This document shows, in pieces, positions 1 through 8,734 of a DNA stretch of 64,000 nt. The DNA comes from Mesorhizobium shangrilense. Lineage in GTDB: Bacteria > Pseudomonadota > Alphaproteobacteria > Rhizobiales > Rhizobiaceae. Location: positions 99,933 through 163,932 of the forward strand of contig NZ_JAQGPN010000004.1 of NCBI RefSeq assembly GCF_028826155.1, read 5' to 3'. Position 1 is the stretch's first letter. The number at the start of each line of letters is the position of its first letter. Both the position numbers and the translations under genes were made by a program. The notes beneath the pieces are model-generated. The model searched no databases. It had not been told where the DNA came from and saw nothing but the letters and a program-made list of their open reading frames with translations.

Positions 1-132
1 GCCGTGGTCCGGAGAGGCGTCGTGGTACTGCATGTCGATGATCAGCAGCGCAAGCCGCTCCCGCGCCGACAGGTCCACCGAGGGCACGAGGTCGCTGAAC
101 TCTATCGTCGCGGTCTTGTCGGAATGGTTCAT
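1..132 (-). CDS. Isochorismatase-family cysteine hydrolase, N-terminal part (cut by window edge)
   Basis: Only the first 44 codons lie in the window. The translation begins MNHSDKTATIEF and reaches LALLIIDMQYHD, the first beta strand and catalytic-Asp region (IDMQ) that opens isochorismatase-like hydrolases. The family includes N-carbamoylsarcosine, ureidoacrylate and biuret amidohydrolases as well as true isochorismatase, so the substrate is open. The start at 132 overlaps the stop of the upstream permease in an ATGA arrangement, so it is the last visible gene of the PotDABC-like operon. That placement suggests it acts on the imported compound, probably by cleaving an amide. The catalytic Cys and Lys lie outside the window. 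Confidence 0.7.
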   Translation of the reverse strand, partial: MNHSDKTATIEFSDLVPSVDLSARERLALLIIDMQYHDASPDHG

Positions 133-923
133 CGTAGTTCCTCCGTTCTGTCACGCATCAGAAGCCGCGTGCCAATGAGAACGAGGCAGATCGACAGGCC
201 GACGGTGATTGTGGCGATGGCATTGATCTCGGGCGTGATGCCGGTCCTGAGCATGGACCAGATGTGCATCGACAGCGTGTTCTGCGCCCCGGTGAGGAAG
301 ATTGTGACGGGAAGTTCGTCGAAAGACAGCGTGAAAACCAGAAGGGCGCTGCCGATCACCGAGGTGCGGATCAGCGGCAGCGTGACGAGGAAGAACGTCT
401 GCAACCGGTTGGCGCCCAGGTCGTGGCTAGCTTTCTCCAGGTTCTGATCCATCCGCGTCAGACGCGCATGCACCTGGGTCACCACGATCGGCATCCATAC
501 CAAGCTTTGACCAGCGACGATGGTTGCAAGCGAGAGTTGGACGCCGAGCCGGTTGAAGGCCACGAGCAGCGCCAGGCCGGTGATCATCTGCGGCACGATC
601 AGCGGGAGCAGGAACGTCCGCTCCAGAAAGCGCCCGAACGCTCCCCTCATCACGCGCAGCCCCAGCGCCAACGGGACGCCGACGCACACGGTCACGCATA
701 CGCAGGACGTGGCGACGATCAGGCTGTTGATGATCGCCTGCTGGATTTCGTGGTTGGCGGCCAGTTGCCGGTACCAGTGCAGCGACCAGTCGCCGAGCGG
801 CCAGGCGAGGACGCGGCTACTCTGGAACGAAAACACGACGAGCACGGCGATGGGAAGGTAGAGGAAAAGAAAGATCAGGCCCGCCGCCAGGCCGAAAATC
901 CGTGCTGGCCAGCGCCTGCTCAT
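129..923 (-). CDS. ABC transporter permease, PotC-like
   Basis: Inner-membrane permease of 264 residues of a spermidine/putrescine-type importer. It has about six hydrophobic segments, starting with FGLAAGLIFLFLYLPI near residue 12. The cytoplasmic EAA loop that docks on the ATPase is seen as EKASHDLGANRLQTF. The start is set at the ATG at 923 because it overlaps the stop of the preceding permease (ATGA); the frame stays open further upstream only inside that gene. It is fourth in the order binding protein, ATPase, permease, permease, hydrolase. The substrate cannot be told from sequence; polyamines or related amines are the family default. Confidence 0.9.
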   Translation of the reverse strand: MSRRWPARIFGLAAGLIFLFLYLPIAVLVVFSFQSSRVLAWPLGDWSLHWYRQLAANHEIQQAIINSLIVATSCVCVTVCVGVPLALGLRVMRGAFGRFLERTFLLPLIVPQMITGLALLVAFNRLGVQLSLATIVAGQSLVWMPIVVTQVHARLTRMDQNLEKASHDLGANRLQTFFLVTLPLIRTSVIGSALLVFTLSFDELPVTIFLTGAQNTLSMHIWSMLRTGITPEINAIATITVGLSICLVLIGTRLLMRDRTEELR

Positions 924-1804
924 TCTCCGCTCCGTGCTCTGCCGGCCATATTCCCGAGCCGTTGCGAGAACGTCACCAGCGCCACCACCACACACAGCAC
1001 GCCGATGGCGAGCGCGCTGCCGAACGGCCAGTCGAAGGCCGCGCCGAACTGGGAGATGACGACATTGGCGATCATGATGTCGTCGCTTCCGCCGAGGAGC
1101 GCCGGGGTGATGAAATCTCCGAAAGACAAGCAGAACACGATCGTCACGCCGGATAAAAGGGCGGGAACGCTGAGCGGGAACACGACGTGGAAGAAGGTGG
1201 CCAGGGGAGGCGCCCCGAGATCGCCGCTGGCCTCGACATATTCCCGGGGAATCCGCTCCAGCGCCGCGTAGACCGGCAAGGCGACGAAGGGCAGGAAAAT
1301 GTATGTCAGCGCGAGACAGATTGAAAACTGGTTGTAGAGAAGGAACGACAGCGGCTGTTCAATGACGCCGGCAGCCATCATCGCCGTGTTGAGGATGCCG
1401 TTGCGCCCGAGGATGATCTTCCAGATATAGGCGCGCAGGAGGAAGCTGGTCCAAAGCGGAATCATGAGCAGCGCTAGGAGTAGGAACTGCCACCGTCGCG
1501 CATAGGTCGCCATGAAGTAGGCCAGCAGGTAGCCGAGCACCGACGAGGCCAGGGTGACATAGGCCGCCGTCGCCAAGGAGTTGGAGACGACCTGCGAATA
1601 GACGCTGCGGGCGAAGATTCGTTCGTAATTGGTGAAGGAGAAGGCCGGACGTATCGAATAAAGGTCTTTCTCCCAGAAGCTCATCACGCCGACATTGGCG
1701 TAGGGCAGCGCGATGAAAAGGAGGGCATAGGCGGCGACGGCCACCGCCGACAACCATCCGATGCGCGCTTGCGAGAACAGGCCCTGGCCCTGCATGCTGC
1801 TCAT
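920..1804 (-). CDS. ABC transporter permease, PotB-like
   Basis: Inner-membrane permease of 294 residues, the first of the pair in the operon. The hydrophobic segment LSAVAVAAYALLFIALPY follows a short cytoplasmic N-terminus. The EAA loop reads EYVEASGDLGAPPLATFF about 80 residues from the C-terminus, as in PotB proteins. The ATG at 1804 overlaps the stop of the upstream ATPase gene by 4 bp, and its own stop overlaps the next permease, so translation is probably coupled. Together with the PotC-like subunit it would form the transmembrane channel. Confidence 0.9.
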   Translation of the reverse strand: MSSMQGQGLFSQARIGWLSAVAVAAYALLFIALPYANVGVMSFWEKDLYSIRPAFSFTNYERIFARSVYSQVVSNSLATAAYVTLASSVLGYLLAYFMATYARRWQFLLLALLMIPLWTSFLLRAYIWKIILGRNGILNTAMMAAGVIEQPLSFLLYNQFSICLALTYIFLPFVALPVYAALERIPREYVEASGDLGAPPLATFFHVVFPLSVPALLSGVTIVFCLSFGDFITPALLGGSDDIMIANVVISQFGAAFDWPFGSALAIGVLCVVVALVTFSQRLGNMAGRARSGE

Positions 1805-2901
1805 TGCCGCGCGGGGTTGGCGAACACCGGCGCTGAAACCGGAACCCTGATCGCGACCGGACGTCCGACGTGATCTGAAATTCCGCCAGGAAGGCGGTCG
1901 TGGCGCTCGTCGATGTCGATCCTCTGACCGTCCGCCAGAGTCAGTATTAGCTTGTGACTCTCGCCGAGGAACAGGATCTCGTCGAGGACGCCCGTGAGTT
2001 CGTTCGCGGCGCCGGCTGGCTGGAGCGCTATCTCCAGCGTCCCCGGTCGGACGACGATCCTAACCCGCTGCCCGGTCGTCATGCTCCCGGTCGGGGGATC
2101 GAGGCTTAGTCGCTCGCCGTTGGCCGTCTCCACGACCAAGGCGTCCCGCCCCGATTGCACGACCGTGCCTTCCAGCCTCACGGACGCGCCGACGAACTCC
2201 GCCACGAACAACGATGCGGGTTGCGAGAATATCTCGGCAGGAGTGCCGATCTGCATCACGGAGCCCGATTCCATCACGGCGATGCGGTCGCTCATGACCA
2301 TCGCCTCGTCCTGGTCGTGCGTGACGAATACGAAGGTTGTGCCGGTCTCCCGCTGCGTGCGCTTCAGTTCCAATTGCAGGCTCTTGCGGAGTTTGGCGTC
2401 GAGCGCCGACAGCGGCTCGTCCAGAAGTAGGACCTGCGGCTGCTTGATCAAGGCGCGGGCCAGGGCCACGCGCTGCATCTGGCCGCCGGACAGAACGGTG
2501 GGTTTGGCGGAAAACCTGTCGGCCAATCCGACGCGCGCGAGCATCTCTTCCGCGCGCTTCAACCGGACAGGCTTGGCGACGCCATCGAATCTGAGACCGT
2601 AGGCGACGTTCTCGCCGATCGTCATGTGGGGGAACAATGCATAGCTTTGGAACACGGTGTTGACGTTGCGCTTGTGCGCCGGGACGCCATTCATGCGGCG
2701 GCCGTCGATATAGACGTCGCCCTCGGTGGGCTCCTCGAAGCCGCTCACGATGCGCAGCGTGGATGTCTTTCCGCACCCGCTGCCCCCGAGCAGGGTGAGA
2801 AACTCACCCTGCTCGACGTCAAGGTCCAGCCCATCGAGCGCGGTGACCGCGCCGTGGCTTTTCCGGATGCCGACCAGCCGGACAACCGCGTCGGAGGTCA
2901 T
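1801..2901 (-). CDS. ABC transporter ATP-binding protein, PotA-like
   Basis: Cytoplasmic ATPase of 366 residues. Walker A is GGSGCGKT at residues 39-46, the signature LSGGQMQRVA begins at about 137, Walker B is VLLLDEPLSALD from about 157, and the switch His sits in FVTHDQDEA at about 195. The last 120 residues form a TOBE-type regulatory domain, as usual in PotA/UgpC proteins. The length is normal for the family. Its start overlaps the stop of the binding-protein gene (ATGA), placing it second in the operon. Confidence 0.93.
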   Translation of the reverse strand: MTSDAVVRLVGIRKSHGAVTALDGLDLDVEQGEFLTLLGGSGCGKTSTLRIVSGFEEPTEGDVYIDGRRMNGVPAHKRNVNTVFQSYALFPHMTIGENVAYGLRFDGVAKPVRLKRAEEMLARVGLADRFSAKPTVLSGGQMQRVALARALIKQPQVLLLDEPLSALDAKLRKSLQLELKRTQRETGTTFVFVTHDQDEAMVMSDRIAVMESGSVMQIGTPAEIFSQPASLFVAEFVGASVRLEGTVVQSGRDALVVETANGERLSLDPPTGSMTTGQRVRIVVRPGTLEIALQPAGAANELTGVLDEILFLGESHKLILTLADGQRIDIDERHDRLPGGISDHVGRPVAIRVPVSAPVFANPARQ

Positions 2902-3956
2902 TCGGCGGCCGCCGCCTTGATCTCGTTGAAAACCTCCAAGTATTTCCCGCGTTCCGGAATCTCTTCCCAGAACCGGATGGAGTTACGGAACTCGGTATCG
3001 CTTTCCATGATCGTGCCCTGCAGCGCGCCCGCCGGCAGGTGATCCTTGATGGCGGGCACGGTGACGCCAAAACCGCTTTTCTGCTGCAGTTGCGCGAGCA
3101 CGTCCGGTCGAAGCATGTAGTTGAGGAATTCATGCGCCAGATCCATGTTCCGGCTACCCTTCACGATGAAATGCGAGTCGACCCAGCCATTCGGATTTTT
3201 CGGCGCGCATTGGGACGCGGCGACTCCTTCGGCCTTGAGCGCCTGCGTGACGTAGCTCCATGAGTTCGTCGCAACGACTTCGCCGCTCGTGAAGAGTTCA
3301 ATGATCTCGCCGCCCGTCGACCAATAGCGGCGAATGAGCGGCTTCTGTTCGAGCATCTTCGCCTTTACGCGGGCAAGCTCCTCGTCCGTCATCGTCCAGA
3401 TGTTCTCGATGCCGAGATAGGTGGCGACGTCTCCAAGCGTCGACACGTCGTCCCACATCGCGATCCGTGCCTTGTATTGCGGATCGAACAGCAGGTCGAA
3501 ACTGCATTCCTTGACCACGTCGGTGTTGAAGGTAATCGGCTGGATATCCCAGAATGTAGGCACGCCGAACTGCTTGTCTCCCGACTTCAGAAACGCGACA
3601 TTGGCGAATTCCGAATAGATGTTCGAGAAATTGGGAAGCTTCGAAAGATCGAGAGCTTCCACGAAACCCGCGTTGATGGCGGTTTCAGCAAGCGAGGATA
3701 CGATGACGACCGTGTCGTAGCCGCTGTTGCCCGCCGCGAGCGCAGCCATGTATTCGTCGTTGGACCCGACATAGGTGCGCTTGACGGTTACGCCGTGCTC
3801 TTCCTCAAACGGCTTGATCCATGCGTCGTCGGCAAGGCCTTCCCAGGTCAGTATGCGAAGCTCCGCGGCTCCCGCCTGGAGGCTTCCCAGGCAAAGCGCA
3901 AGCCCTGCTGCGCAGCCGGCGAGGAACCGACGCATTGCGCCCGCCTTGTTTGTCAT
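2898..3956 (-). CDS. Periplasmic substrate-binding protein, PotD/family-1 type
   Basis: First gene of the importer operon, 352 residues from the ATG at 3956. This start follows an AAGGGG ribosome site and gives a clean signal peptide: MRR, hydrophobic FLAGCAAGLALCLGSL, cleavage near QAGAAE. The open frame extends upstream to 4085 but runs into the divergent promoter. The mature protein has the PotD pattern: RILTWEGLADD at the N-terminus, YDTVVIVSS, GVPTFWDIQPITFNTD and the C-terminal NYMLRPDVLAQ. In this family the protein captures polyamines or similar amines in the periplasm and hands them to the PotB/C-like permeases. Confidence 0.88.
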   Translation of the reverse strand: MTNKAGAMRRFLAGCAAGLALCLGSLQAGAAELRILTWEGLADDAWIKPFEEEHGVTVKRTYVGSNDEYMAALAAGNSGYDTVVIVSSLAETAINAGFVEALDLSKLPNFSNIYSEFANVAFLKSGDKQFGVPTFWDIQPITFNTDVVKECSFDLLFDPQYKARIAMWDDVSTLGDVATYLGIENIWTMTDEELARVKAKMLEQKPLIRRYWSTGGEIIELFTSGEVVATNSWSYVTQALKAEGVAASQCAPKNPNGWVDSHFIVKGSRNMDLAHEFLNYMLRPDVLAQLQQKSGFGVTVPAIKDHLPAGALQGTIMESDTEFRNSIRFWEEIPERGKYLEVFNEIKAAAAE

Positions 3957-4085
3957 CGAGATCCCCTTCTTGTTGTCAGACCTGAGTCGCCCCGATGGTC
4001 GCACGACCCAAATACCCTCACAATGAAGATGACAGGCGTGCGGTGACGTGATCTGGTGCAAGGAAAGCGACAAAGAGCGACACAC
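3957..4085. promoter_or_regulatory. Divergent promoter region between the PotD-like operon and the XRE regulator
   Basis: The 129 bp between the two divergent starts must hold both promoters. No clear long palindrome was found by eye. The layout is the usual one for a local regulator that controls the neighbouring transport operon and itself. Confidence 0.5.
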
Positions 4086-4895
4086 ATGGCATCAAGCGAT
4101 CTCCCTGCCAACCTGAAGCTTCTATGCAGCTACGCCCCGTCGATCAAAGCGGCATGCGCCCGCATGGGCATGAACCGGCAGCAATTCCATCGCTATTTGT
4201 CCGGCGACGCGGAGCCGTCCCTGCAGGGCCTGCGCAAAATCGCCGACCATTTCGGCCTCGACGACGCGGAGCTGCTCTACGATCACGAACGGTTCCGGCA
4301 ACTCGTCGCCATCAAGCGGCCGATCAGCGGAGCCTTTTCGTCGGTTTCAGCGCGGGCCCGGGAAATCCTGATGCTGAATGCCGAAAGCCGGGAACGGCTG
4401 ATCCATCACACAGGCTACTACCATAACTATTTCTGCCCAGCGGAATATCCGGGGATGATCCTGCGAGGGCTGATCCGCGTCTTCGAGGAGGACGGCATCG
4501 TTTTCAGTCGCAACTTCGAACGCTATCCGAGCGATAGGAGCCGCTACACCAAGAAATTCAACGGCATCTTCGTGCATTCGGGCGACCGCGTCCTGATGTT
4601 CGAACGCGAAATGGCGGTCGGTAAGATGGCTTGGCTGACCGTGCTCTACCCGCATGACCGGGACCAGCCGTCGCTTCTGACGGGCCTGTCGCTCGGCATC
4701 ACAAGCTCATCGCAGCGCGACATCGCCTGCTACCGCGTGATCTTGCAGCACCTGGGGGAGCGGATAGACATGCGAACCGCATTAGGCCGATGTGGTCTCT
4801 ACGATAAGGATGACTCTAGAATAGATCCAGCAATTGCAACCCGCGTCCGCAACGAGATGAGGCCCGACGAGTTCGCATTCTCCGTTCGAGCTTGA
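4086..4895 (+). CDS. XRE-type helix-turn-helix regulator with a large uncharacterised C-terminal domain
   Basis: Protein of 269 residues from the ATG at 4086; a GTG at 4056 is in frame but has a poorer context. Residues about 10-60 form a lambda-repressor-like HTH: SIKAACARMGMNRQQFHRYL, then GDAEPSLQGLRKIADHFG. The remaining 200 residues contain no domain I can name. They are rich in aromatic residues (HHTGYYHNYFCPAEYPG) and could bind a ligand. The gene is transcribed away from the PotDABC-like operon and is its most likely regulator. Confidence 0.8.
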   Translation: MASSDLPANLKLLCSYAPSIKAACARMGMNRQQFHRYLSGDAEPSLQGLRKIADHFGLDDAELLYDHERFRQLVAIKRPISGAFSSVSARAREILMLNAESRERLIHHTGYYHNYFCPAEYPGMILRGLIRVFEEDGIVFSRNFERYPSDRSRYTKKFNGIFVHSGDRVLMFEREMAVGKMAWLTVLYPHDRDQPSLLTGLSLGITSSSQRDIACYRVILQHLGERIDMRTALGRCGLYDKDDSRIDPAIATRVRNEMRPDEFAFSVRA

Positions 4896-5264
4896 TCGTA
4901 AGGTCGAACCAACAGGGATTTTGAGATAGACAACTCAAGGAGATCTGCTCGGACTTCTCCGGCCTGTTGGCGCGACCGCATGCAACTTCACGACCCCAGC
5001 CAGTGGCTTCTACATTCATTTATCGCACAGAAAGGGCCCCCTCGACAGTTGACCGAATTGTCCTGTGCCGCTGATGTACTGCCACGATCCGCCGTCCTCA
5101 GTCCGTTTCGGGGGGATTTCCGCCGAACAACCAACGAACCGCTTACGGCGCATCCTCTGCTTGGCCGCCATGTCAGAGCGGAAATTTGGAGGCTGACCGA
5201 AGCTAAGCGGCTATTCGGTCCAGGCGTTGTGGCGCATCGGAGCGTCACTCCTGCTCACGTCTGA
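4896..5264. other. 369 bp without a supported gene
   Basis: The stretch separates the XRE regulator from the 3' end of the deaminase gene. Short open frames on both strands (for example 4980-5264) lack a ribosome site and any recognisable domain. No tRNA, repeat or insertion-sequence fragment was recognised. Confidence 0.5.
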
Positions 5265-5789
5265 TTAGCTGGGTCGGCGATAAGCGCTCCAGAACCCGAT
5301 GTGAGGCTTTCTTGCCTCCTCCTCCAGGAGTGGGCCGGTGACAGCAGTCTCATGCGATCCACCGGCAGCAAACACTTCTCTGCAGGACAGTTTGAGCACG
5401 GCCGGATTTTCGCGGCCCTGGGTCGTGATGCCATAGAGCCCCTCCTCGGAGAGCCCGTAGACGACGGTCCGAATCCCCGCCCAGAACGTCGCGCCGGCGC
5501 ACATCGCGCAAGGTTCGGTGCTCGCATACATCACGGTCTGCCGACGCTCCTCAGCGCTAAACCGCCTGCATGCCTCGCTGATCAGGTTCAACTCCGCATG
5601 GGAAGTCTCGTCGTTGTCTTCCGTGACCGTGTTCTCGGCTTCCAGGATGATGGTTCCGTTCCGATCGACCAGGATGGCCCCAAACGGGTGGTTGCCCTTT
5701 TCTCGCGCATTTTGGGATAGATCGATTGCCCGGCGCAACAGTGCGGCGTGATCGAGATCGGACAAGACGTCTTCGCTTGGGTTCTGCAT
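5265..5789 (-). CDS. Nucleoside/nucleobase deaminase, cytidine-deaminase fold
   Basis: Protein of 174 residues with the zinc-deaminase signature: HAE in ETSHAELNLI at about residue 66 (zinc His and proton-shuttle Glu) and PCAMCAGA at about residue 95 (two zinc Cys). FGAILVDRNG upstream is typical of the guanine deaminase/tRNA-adenosine deaminase branch. It should hydrolytically remove an exocyclic amino group from a nucleobase or small heterocycle. It lies 76 bp downstream of an NMT1-type binding protein and is probably the last gene of that operon, so the imported compound is likely an aminated heterocycle. Guanine, cytosine or a thiamin pyrimidine precursor are all possible. Confidence 0.85.
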   Translation of the reverse strand: MQNPSEDVLSDLDHAALLRRAIDLSQNAREKGNHPFGAILVDRNGTIILEAENTVTEDNDETSHAELNLISEACRRFSAEERRQTVMYASTEPCAMCAGATFWAGIRTVVYGLSEEGLYGITTQGRENPAVLKLSCREVFAAGGSHETAVTGPLLEEEARKPHIGFWSAYRRPS

Positions 5790-5865
5790 GGGTTGGTCTC
5801 CGCACAGCGTTGGATCAGACCTTGTGGATGATGTGGGCGCCGGCTGAAGACGACGCCCATCCGGC

Positions 5866-6891
5866 CTATTTGGACTTCACGCCGGGATTGAAGTCGTTGG
5901 TCATCACTTCCGACGCTGGGATGACGCGCGGGACCTGGCCATTCTCGTGGTAGAACCGCATCTGCTGTTCCCAGACCTCCGGCTGCATCCAGAGAAAGCC
6001 CTTCTCCTGGGTGTCTGCGCTGGCGTTCAAGCCGTTCTGGACCTGCAAGCTCCAAGCGAGCTTGTCGATCGTGTCCAGCTGTCCCTCATACGCCGCGGAC
6101 AGCTTCGCGGTTTCCTCTGGATTCTCCTGCATGAATTGGAGTCCGCGAGCGACCGCCCTGAGGAATTTGCGAGTAAGTTCCGGCTTCTCCTTGAGGGTGG
6201 CGTTGGTCGCGAAAATAAGATCGTTGTAGGAGGGAACGCCATGGTCCGATAGAAGCAGGGCTTTCCAGGTCTTGCCCTTCAGGTTCTCGGGCGCGTCCGG
6301 CTTTGCTGCTTCCAGTTCGAATTGATAGGGCTGATTGTGCACATGGCCGGAGATGAAGTCGACGGCGCCTGTCAGCAACGGTTCAAGCCCGCCCTGCACA
6401 ACCTGGATATTCATCTTCGACATATCGAGATGATTTTTCTCTGCGACGCCCTTCAAGAATATCTCGCCGTCGGTCTGGATACCGATGGTCTTTCCTTCCA
6501 TGTCCTTCGGCGTCGGATCCGGGTCCGTGGAATTGACGAGCGTGATGTAGGCATAGGGCGATTTCTGGCGAATTGCACCGATCGCCACCACATCGACGGG
6601 ATCGGGCGCAACCCGAGCCGAGAAGATGAAGGTGCCTCCAGTGATGCCAAAGTCGGCCTGCCCTGCGCCGACTGTCGACACTGGATTCTTGCCCGGACCA
6701 CCGTCGAGCAATTGGAGCTTCAGGCCCTCGTCCTTGAAGTAGCCATTGACATCGGCCGCATACAGCGGAGCGTATTGCGCGTTGCGCAGCCATCCGAGCG
6801 AGACCGTTACTTCGGTATCAGCGGATGCAATGCTGACCGATGCGGCGAGTGAAGCCGCGGCGACCATGGATGCAAGCCAGTGCCTTGTCAT
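5866..6891 (-). CDS. ABC transporter substrate-binding protein, NMT1/THI5-SsuA type
   Basis: Secreted protein of 341 residues. The signal peptide is clear: MTRHW, hydrophobic SMVAAASLAASVSIA, cleavage near SADTE. The mature start VTVSLGWLRNAQYAPLYAA is the hallmark of NMT1/THI5-like proteins, which bind aminopyrimidines, riboflavin, sulfonates or nucleobases. The permease and ATPase genes precede it, and a deaminase gene follows it, which favours a heterocyclic base over a sulfonate. The exact ligand cannot be read from the sequence. Confidence 0.88.
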   Translation of the reverse strand: MTRHWLASMVAAASLAASVSIASADTEVTVSLGWLRNAQYAPLYAADVNGYFKDEGLKLQLLDGGPGKNPVSTVGAGQADFGITGGTFIFSARVAPDPVDVVAIGAIRQKSPYAYITLVNSTDPDPTPKDMEGKTIGIQTDGEIFLKGVAEKNHLDMSKMNIQVVQGGLEPLLTGAVDFISGHVHNQPYQFELEAAKPDAPENLKGKTWKALLLSDHGVPSYNDLIFATNATLKEKPELTRKFLRAVARGLQFMQENPEETAKLSAAYEGQLDTIDKLAWSLQVQNGLNASADTQEKGFLWMQPEVWEQQMRFYHENGQVPRVIPASEVMTNDFNPGVKSK

Positions 6892-6933
6892 TTCATTCCT
6901 CCCGTTGTTGATTTCCGCTATCGTGCAGCGACA

Positions 6934-7767
6934 TCACCTCCTCGTGCTGGAATTGCTCTCCCAGTCGAGGCGTGAGCCGAAATGGTGGATGAGGGTGTAG
7001 GCGCCGAAGGACATGAGCGCAGCGGTCAGCGCCACCGCATAGACCAGGTCTCCCCGATACTGCATCATGCCCTGGTTGATCACATAGCCGAGGCCGGTCC
7101 TGGAAATCATCCACTCGACCGCGATCGCGACCACGATGCTTGCGCTGCCGGTGATCTCCTGGGCAGCGACGATGTACGGAATCGAATAGGGAAACCGCAC
7201 CTTCGAGAAAACCTGCCACCAGGATGCGTCGAGGATGCGCATGCGGTCCAGCACGATGGTGTCGACCGCAAGCAGGCCCCGATAGGTGTTCACCAGCACA
7301 GGAAAGAAACCGGCGAGCGTCACCACAACGATCTTCGTGGCGATGCCGTCGCCCATGGCCAGCGCCAGCACAGTCACCAATGCCACGTAGGGAATATTTC
7401 GCAGCGTGATGGCAGCCGGCATGACGATCAGCCGCCCGACCGGAAAGCTGACGAACAGGATCGCCAGCCCGATGCCGACGACATTGGCCATGATAAAGCC
7501 GATGACCGCAACTTGCAGTGTGTACATCAGATGCAAGCCGATGAGCTGCCAGTCTCCGATCAATGCCTGCAGCACGCGCTCGGGGCGCGGCAGGACGAAG
7601 GCTGGCAGGCCCGACGAGTAGATCGCCAGGTACCAGATGCCTAGGATCGAAAGGATGGGCAGCGCGACCCGGATGGCGATGCCGAAGACCCGCCGCCAGA
7701 TACTACCGGTTTCCCGAATGTTCGGCATGGTGGTTGCAACTGCGGACTGTTCCTCTACGGCGCTCAT
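6934..7767 (-). CDS. ABC transporter permease, SsuC/TauC-like
   Basis: Inner-membrane protein of 277 residues with about six hydrophobic segments. The cytoplasmic loop DRMRILDASWWQVFSKVRFPYSIPYI corresponds to the conserved permease loop of the SsuC/ThiX branch. Its ATG overlaps the ATPase stop by 4 bp, and the binding-protein gene starts 42 bp downstream, so all three are one transcription unit. It forms the channel for the compound bound by the NMT1-type protein. Confidence 0.9.
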   Translation of the reverse strand: MSAVEEQSAVATTMPNIRETGSIWRRVFGIAIRVALPILSILGIWYLAIYSSGLPAFVLPRPERVLQALIGDWQLIGLHLMYTLQVAVIGFIMANVVGIGLAILFVSFPVGRLIVMPAAITLRNIPYVALVTVLALAMGDGIATKIVVVTLAGFFPVLVNTYRGLLAVDTIVLDRMRILDASWWQVFSKVRFPYSIPYIVAAQEITGSASIVVAIAVEWMISRTGLGYVINQGMMQYRGDLVYAVALTAALMSFGAYTLIHHFGSRLDWESNSSTRR

Positions 7768-8519
7768 GCGGCTGCTCCCTGGCGTTCGAAAAGCAATCCA
7801 CGCAGATGCGTCGTGATGTCGACGAAGAGTGGATCGCTGCGGAAGCTGCTTCGGCGCGGCCGCGGCACCGGGATGACGACGTCCTCTCGGATGCGGCCGG
7901 GAGCAGCGGAAAAAACAATGACGCGATCGGCCAAAAGCACCGCCTCGTCGATGTGGTGGGTAACGAACAGCACGGTCCGCGGCCGCACACTGAGTTCACG
8001 GCTGAACCATTCGCCAAGTTCTTCGCGCTTCAACTCGTCGAGCGCCGAGAAGGGCTCGTCCATCAGGAGAAGCGCTGGATCATGGGCGATTGCGCTGGCG
8101 CAATTGACGCGCTGCAGCATCCCTCCGGAAAGCTGCGACGGCCGCTTCATTTCGTGCCCGGCGAGGCCAAAGTCGTCCAGGAGCTTTTCGGCCGGCAGAC
8201 CGGCCTTTCCTGCGATGCGCTGAGTGAAACGAACGTCATCCAGCGCGCGCTTCCAGGGAAGGACCGCCGGTCGCTGGGATACGAGACCGAACATCTTCTT
8301 GCGCCTGGCCTGCAACGGGGGCTCTCCTCCCACGAGGACGGAACCTGTGCTCGGCGTCTCGAGATCAGCGACGATCCGCAACAGTGTGGTCTTGCCGCAT
8401 CCCGACGGGCCGACCAAGGCGATGAACTGCCCAGCCTCGATGTCGAGGTCTACGGTTGAGAGAGCCGTGGTGGGGCCGAACGACCGGCTTACCCCGCGGA
8501 TAGAGATCGGAACAGACAT
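7764..8519 (-). CDS. ABC transporter ATP-binding protein, SsuB-like
   Basis: ATPase of 251 residues. Walker A is GPSGCGKT at residues 37-44, the signature LSGGMLQRVN begins at about 130, Walker B is LLLMDEPFSALDE from about 151, and the switch His lies in FVTHHIDEA. It has no C-terminal regulatory domain, as usual for SsuB/TauB proteins. It is the promoter-proximal gene of the operon and is divergent from the LysR gene, with a conserved motif (8658-8694) in between. Confidence 0.92.
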   Translation of the reverse strand: MSVPISIRGVSRSFGPTTALSTVDLDIEAGQFIALVGPSGCGKTTLLRIVADLETPSTGSVLVGGEPPLQARRKKMFGLVSQRPAVLPWKRALDDVRFTQRIAGKAGLPAEKLLDDFGLAGHEMKRPSQLSGGMLQRVNCASAIAHDPALLLMDEPFSALDELKREELGEWFSRELSVRPRTVLFVTHHIDEAVLLADRVIVFSAAPGRIREDVVIPVPRPRRSSFRSDPLFVDITTHLRGLLFERQGAAA

Positions 8520-8657
8520 TGCGCTGGCTCCCGGTTGGGGCGGAATGAGCCGTTCCCGAGGCCCTCATTCTCCGCCGGACATGGTGGATCGCGTTTCAGC
8601 TTGCCGTGGACTCGGGCTGTCGGACCATCTCTTTCGAAAACTATTGCCTAAAGAGGT

Positions 8658-8694
8658 CGTTGCCGATAGTGCTATTTAATCGACATCTTGTTGC
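8658..8694. promoter_or_regulatory. Candidate LysR operator, copy A
   Basis: This 37-bp block lies between the divergent ATPase and LysR genes. It holds the word CGTTGCCGATAGTGCTATTT followed, after 3 bp, by CGACATCTTGTTGC. The same arrangement recurs at 12369-12405, with the first 20 bases identical and 12 of the last 14 identical. The core ATAG-TG-CTAT is a small inverted repeat. The position next to a lysR gene and the recurrence before a second operon point to a regulator binding site. Confidence 0.7.
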
Positions 8695-8734
8695 TATTTT
8701 TGGATCGGCTCCCTCCAGAGAGCAAGGACAGGCG

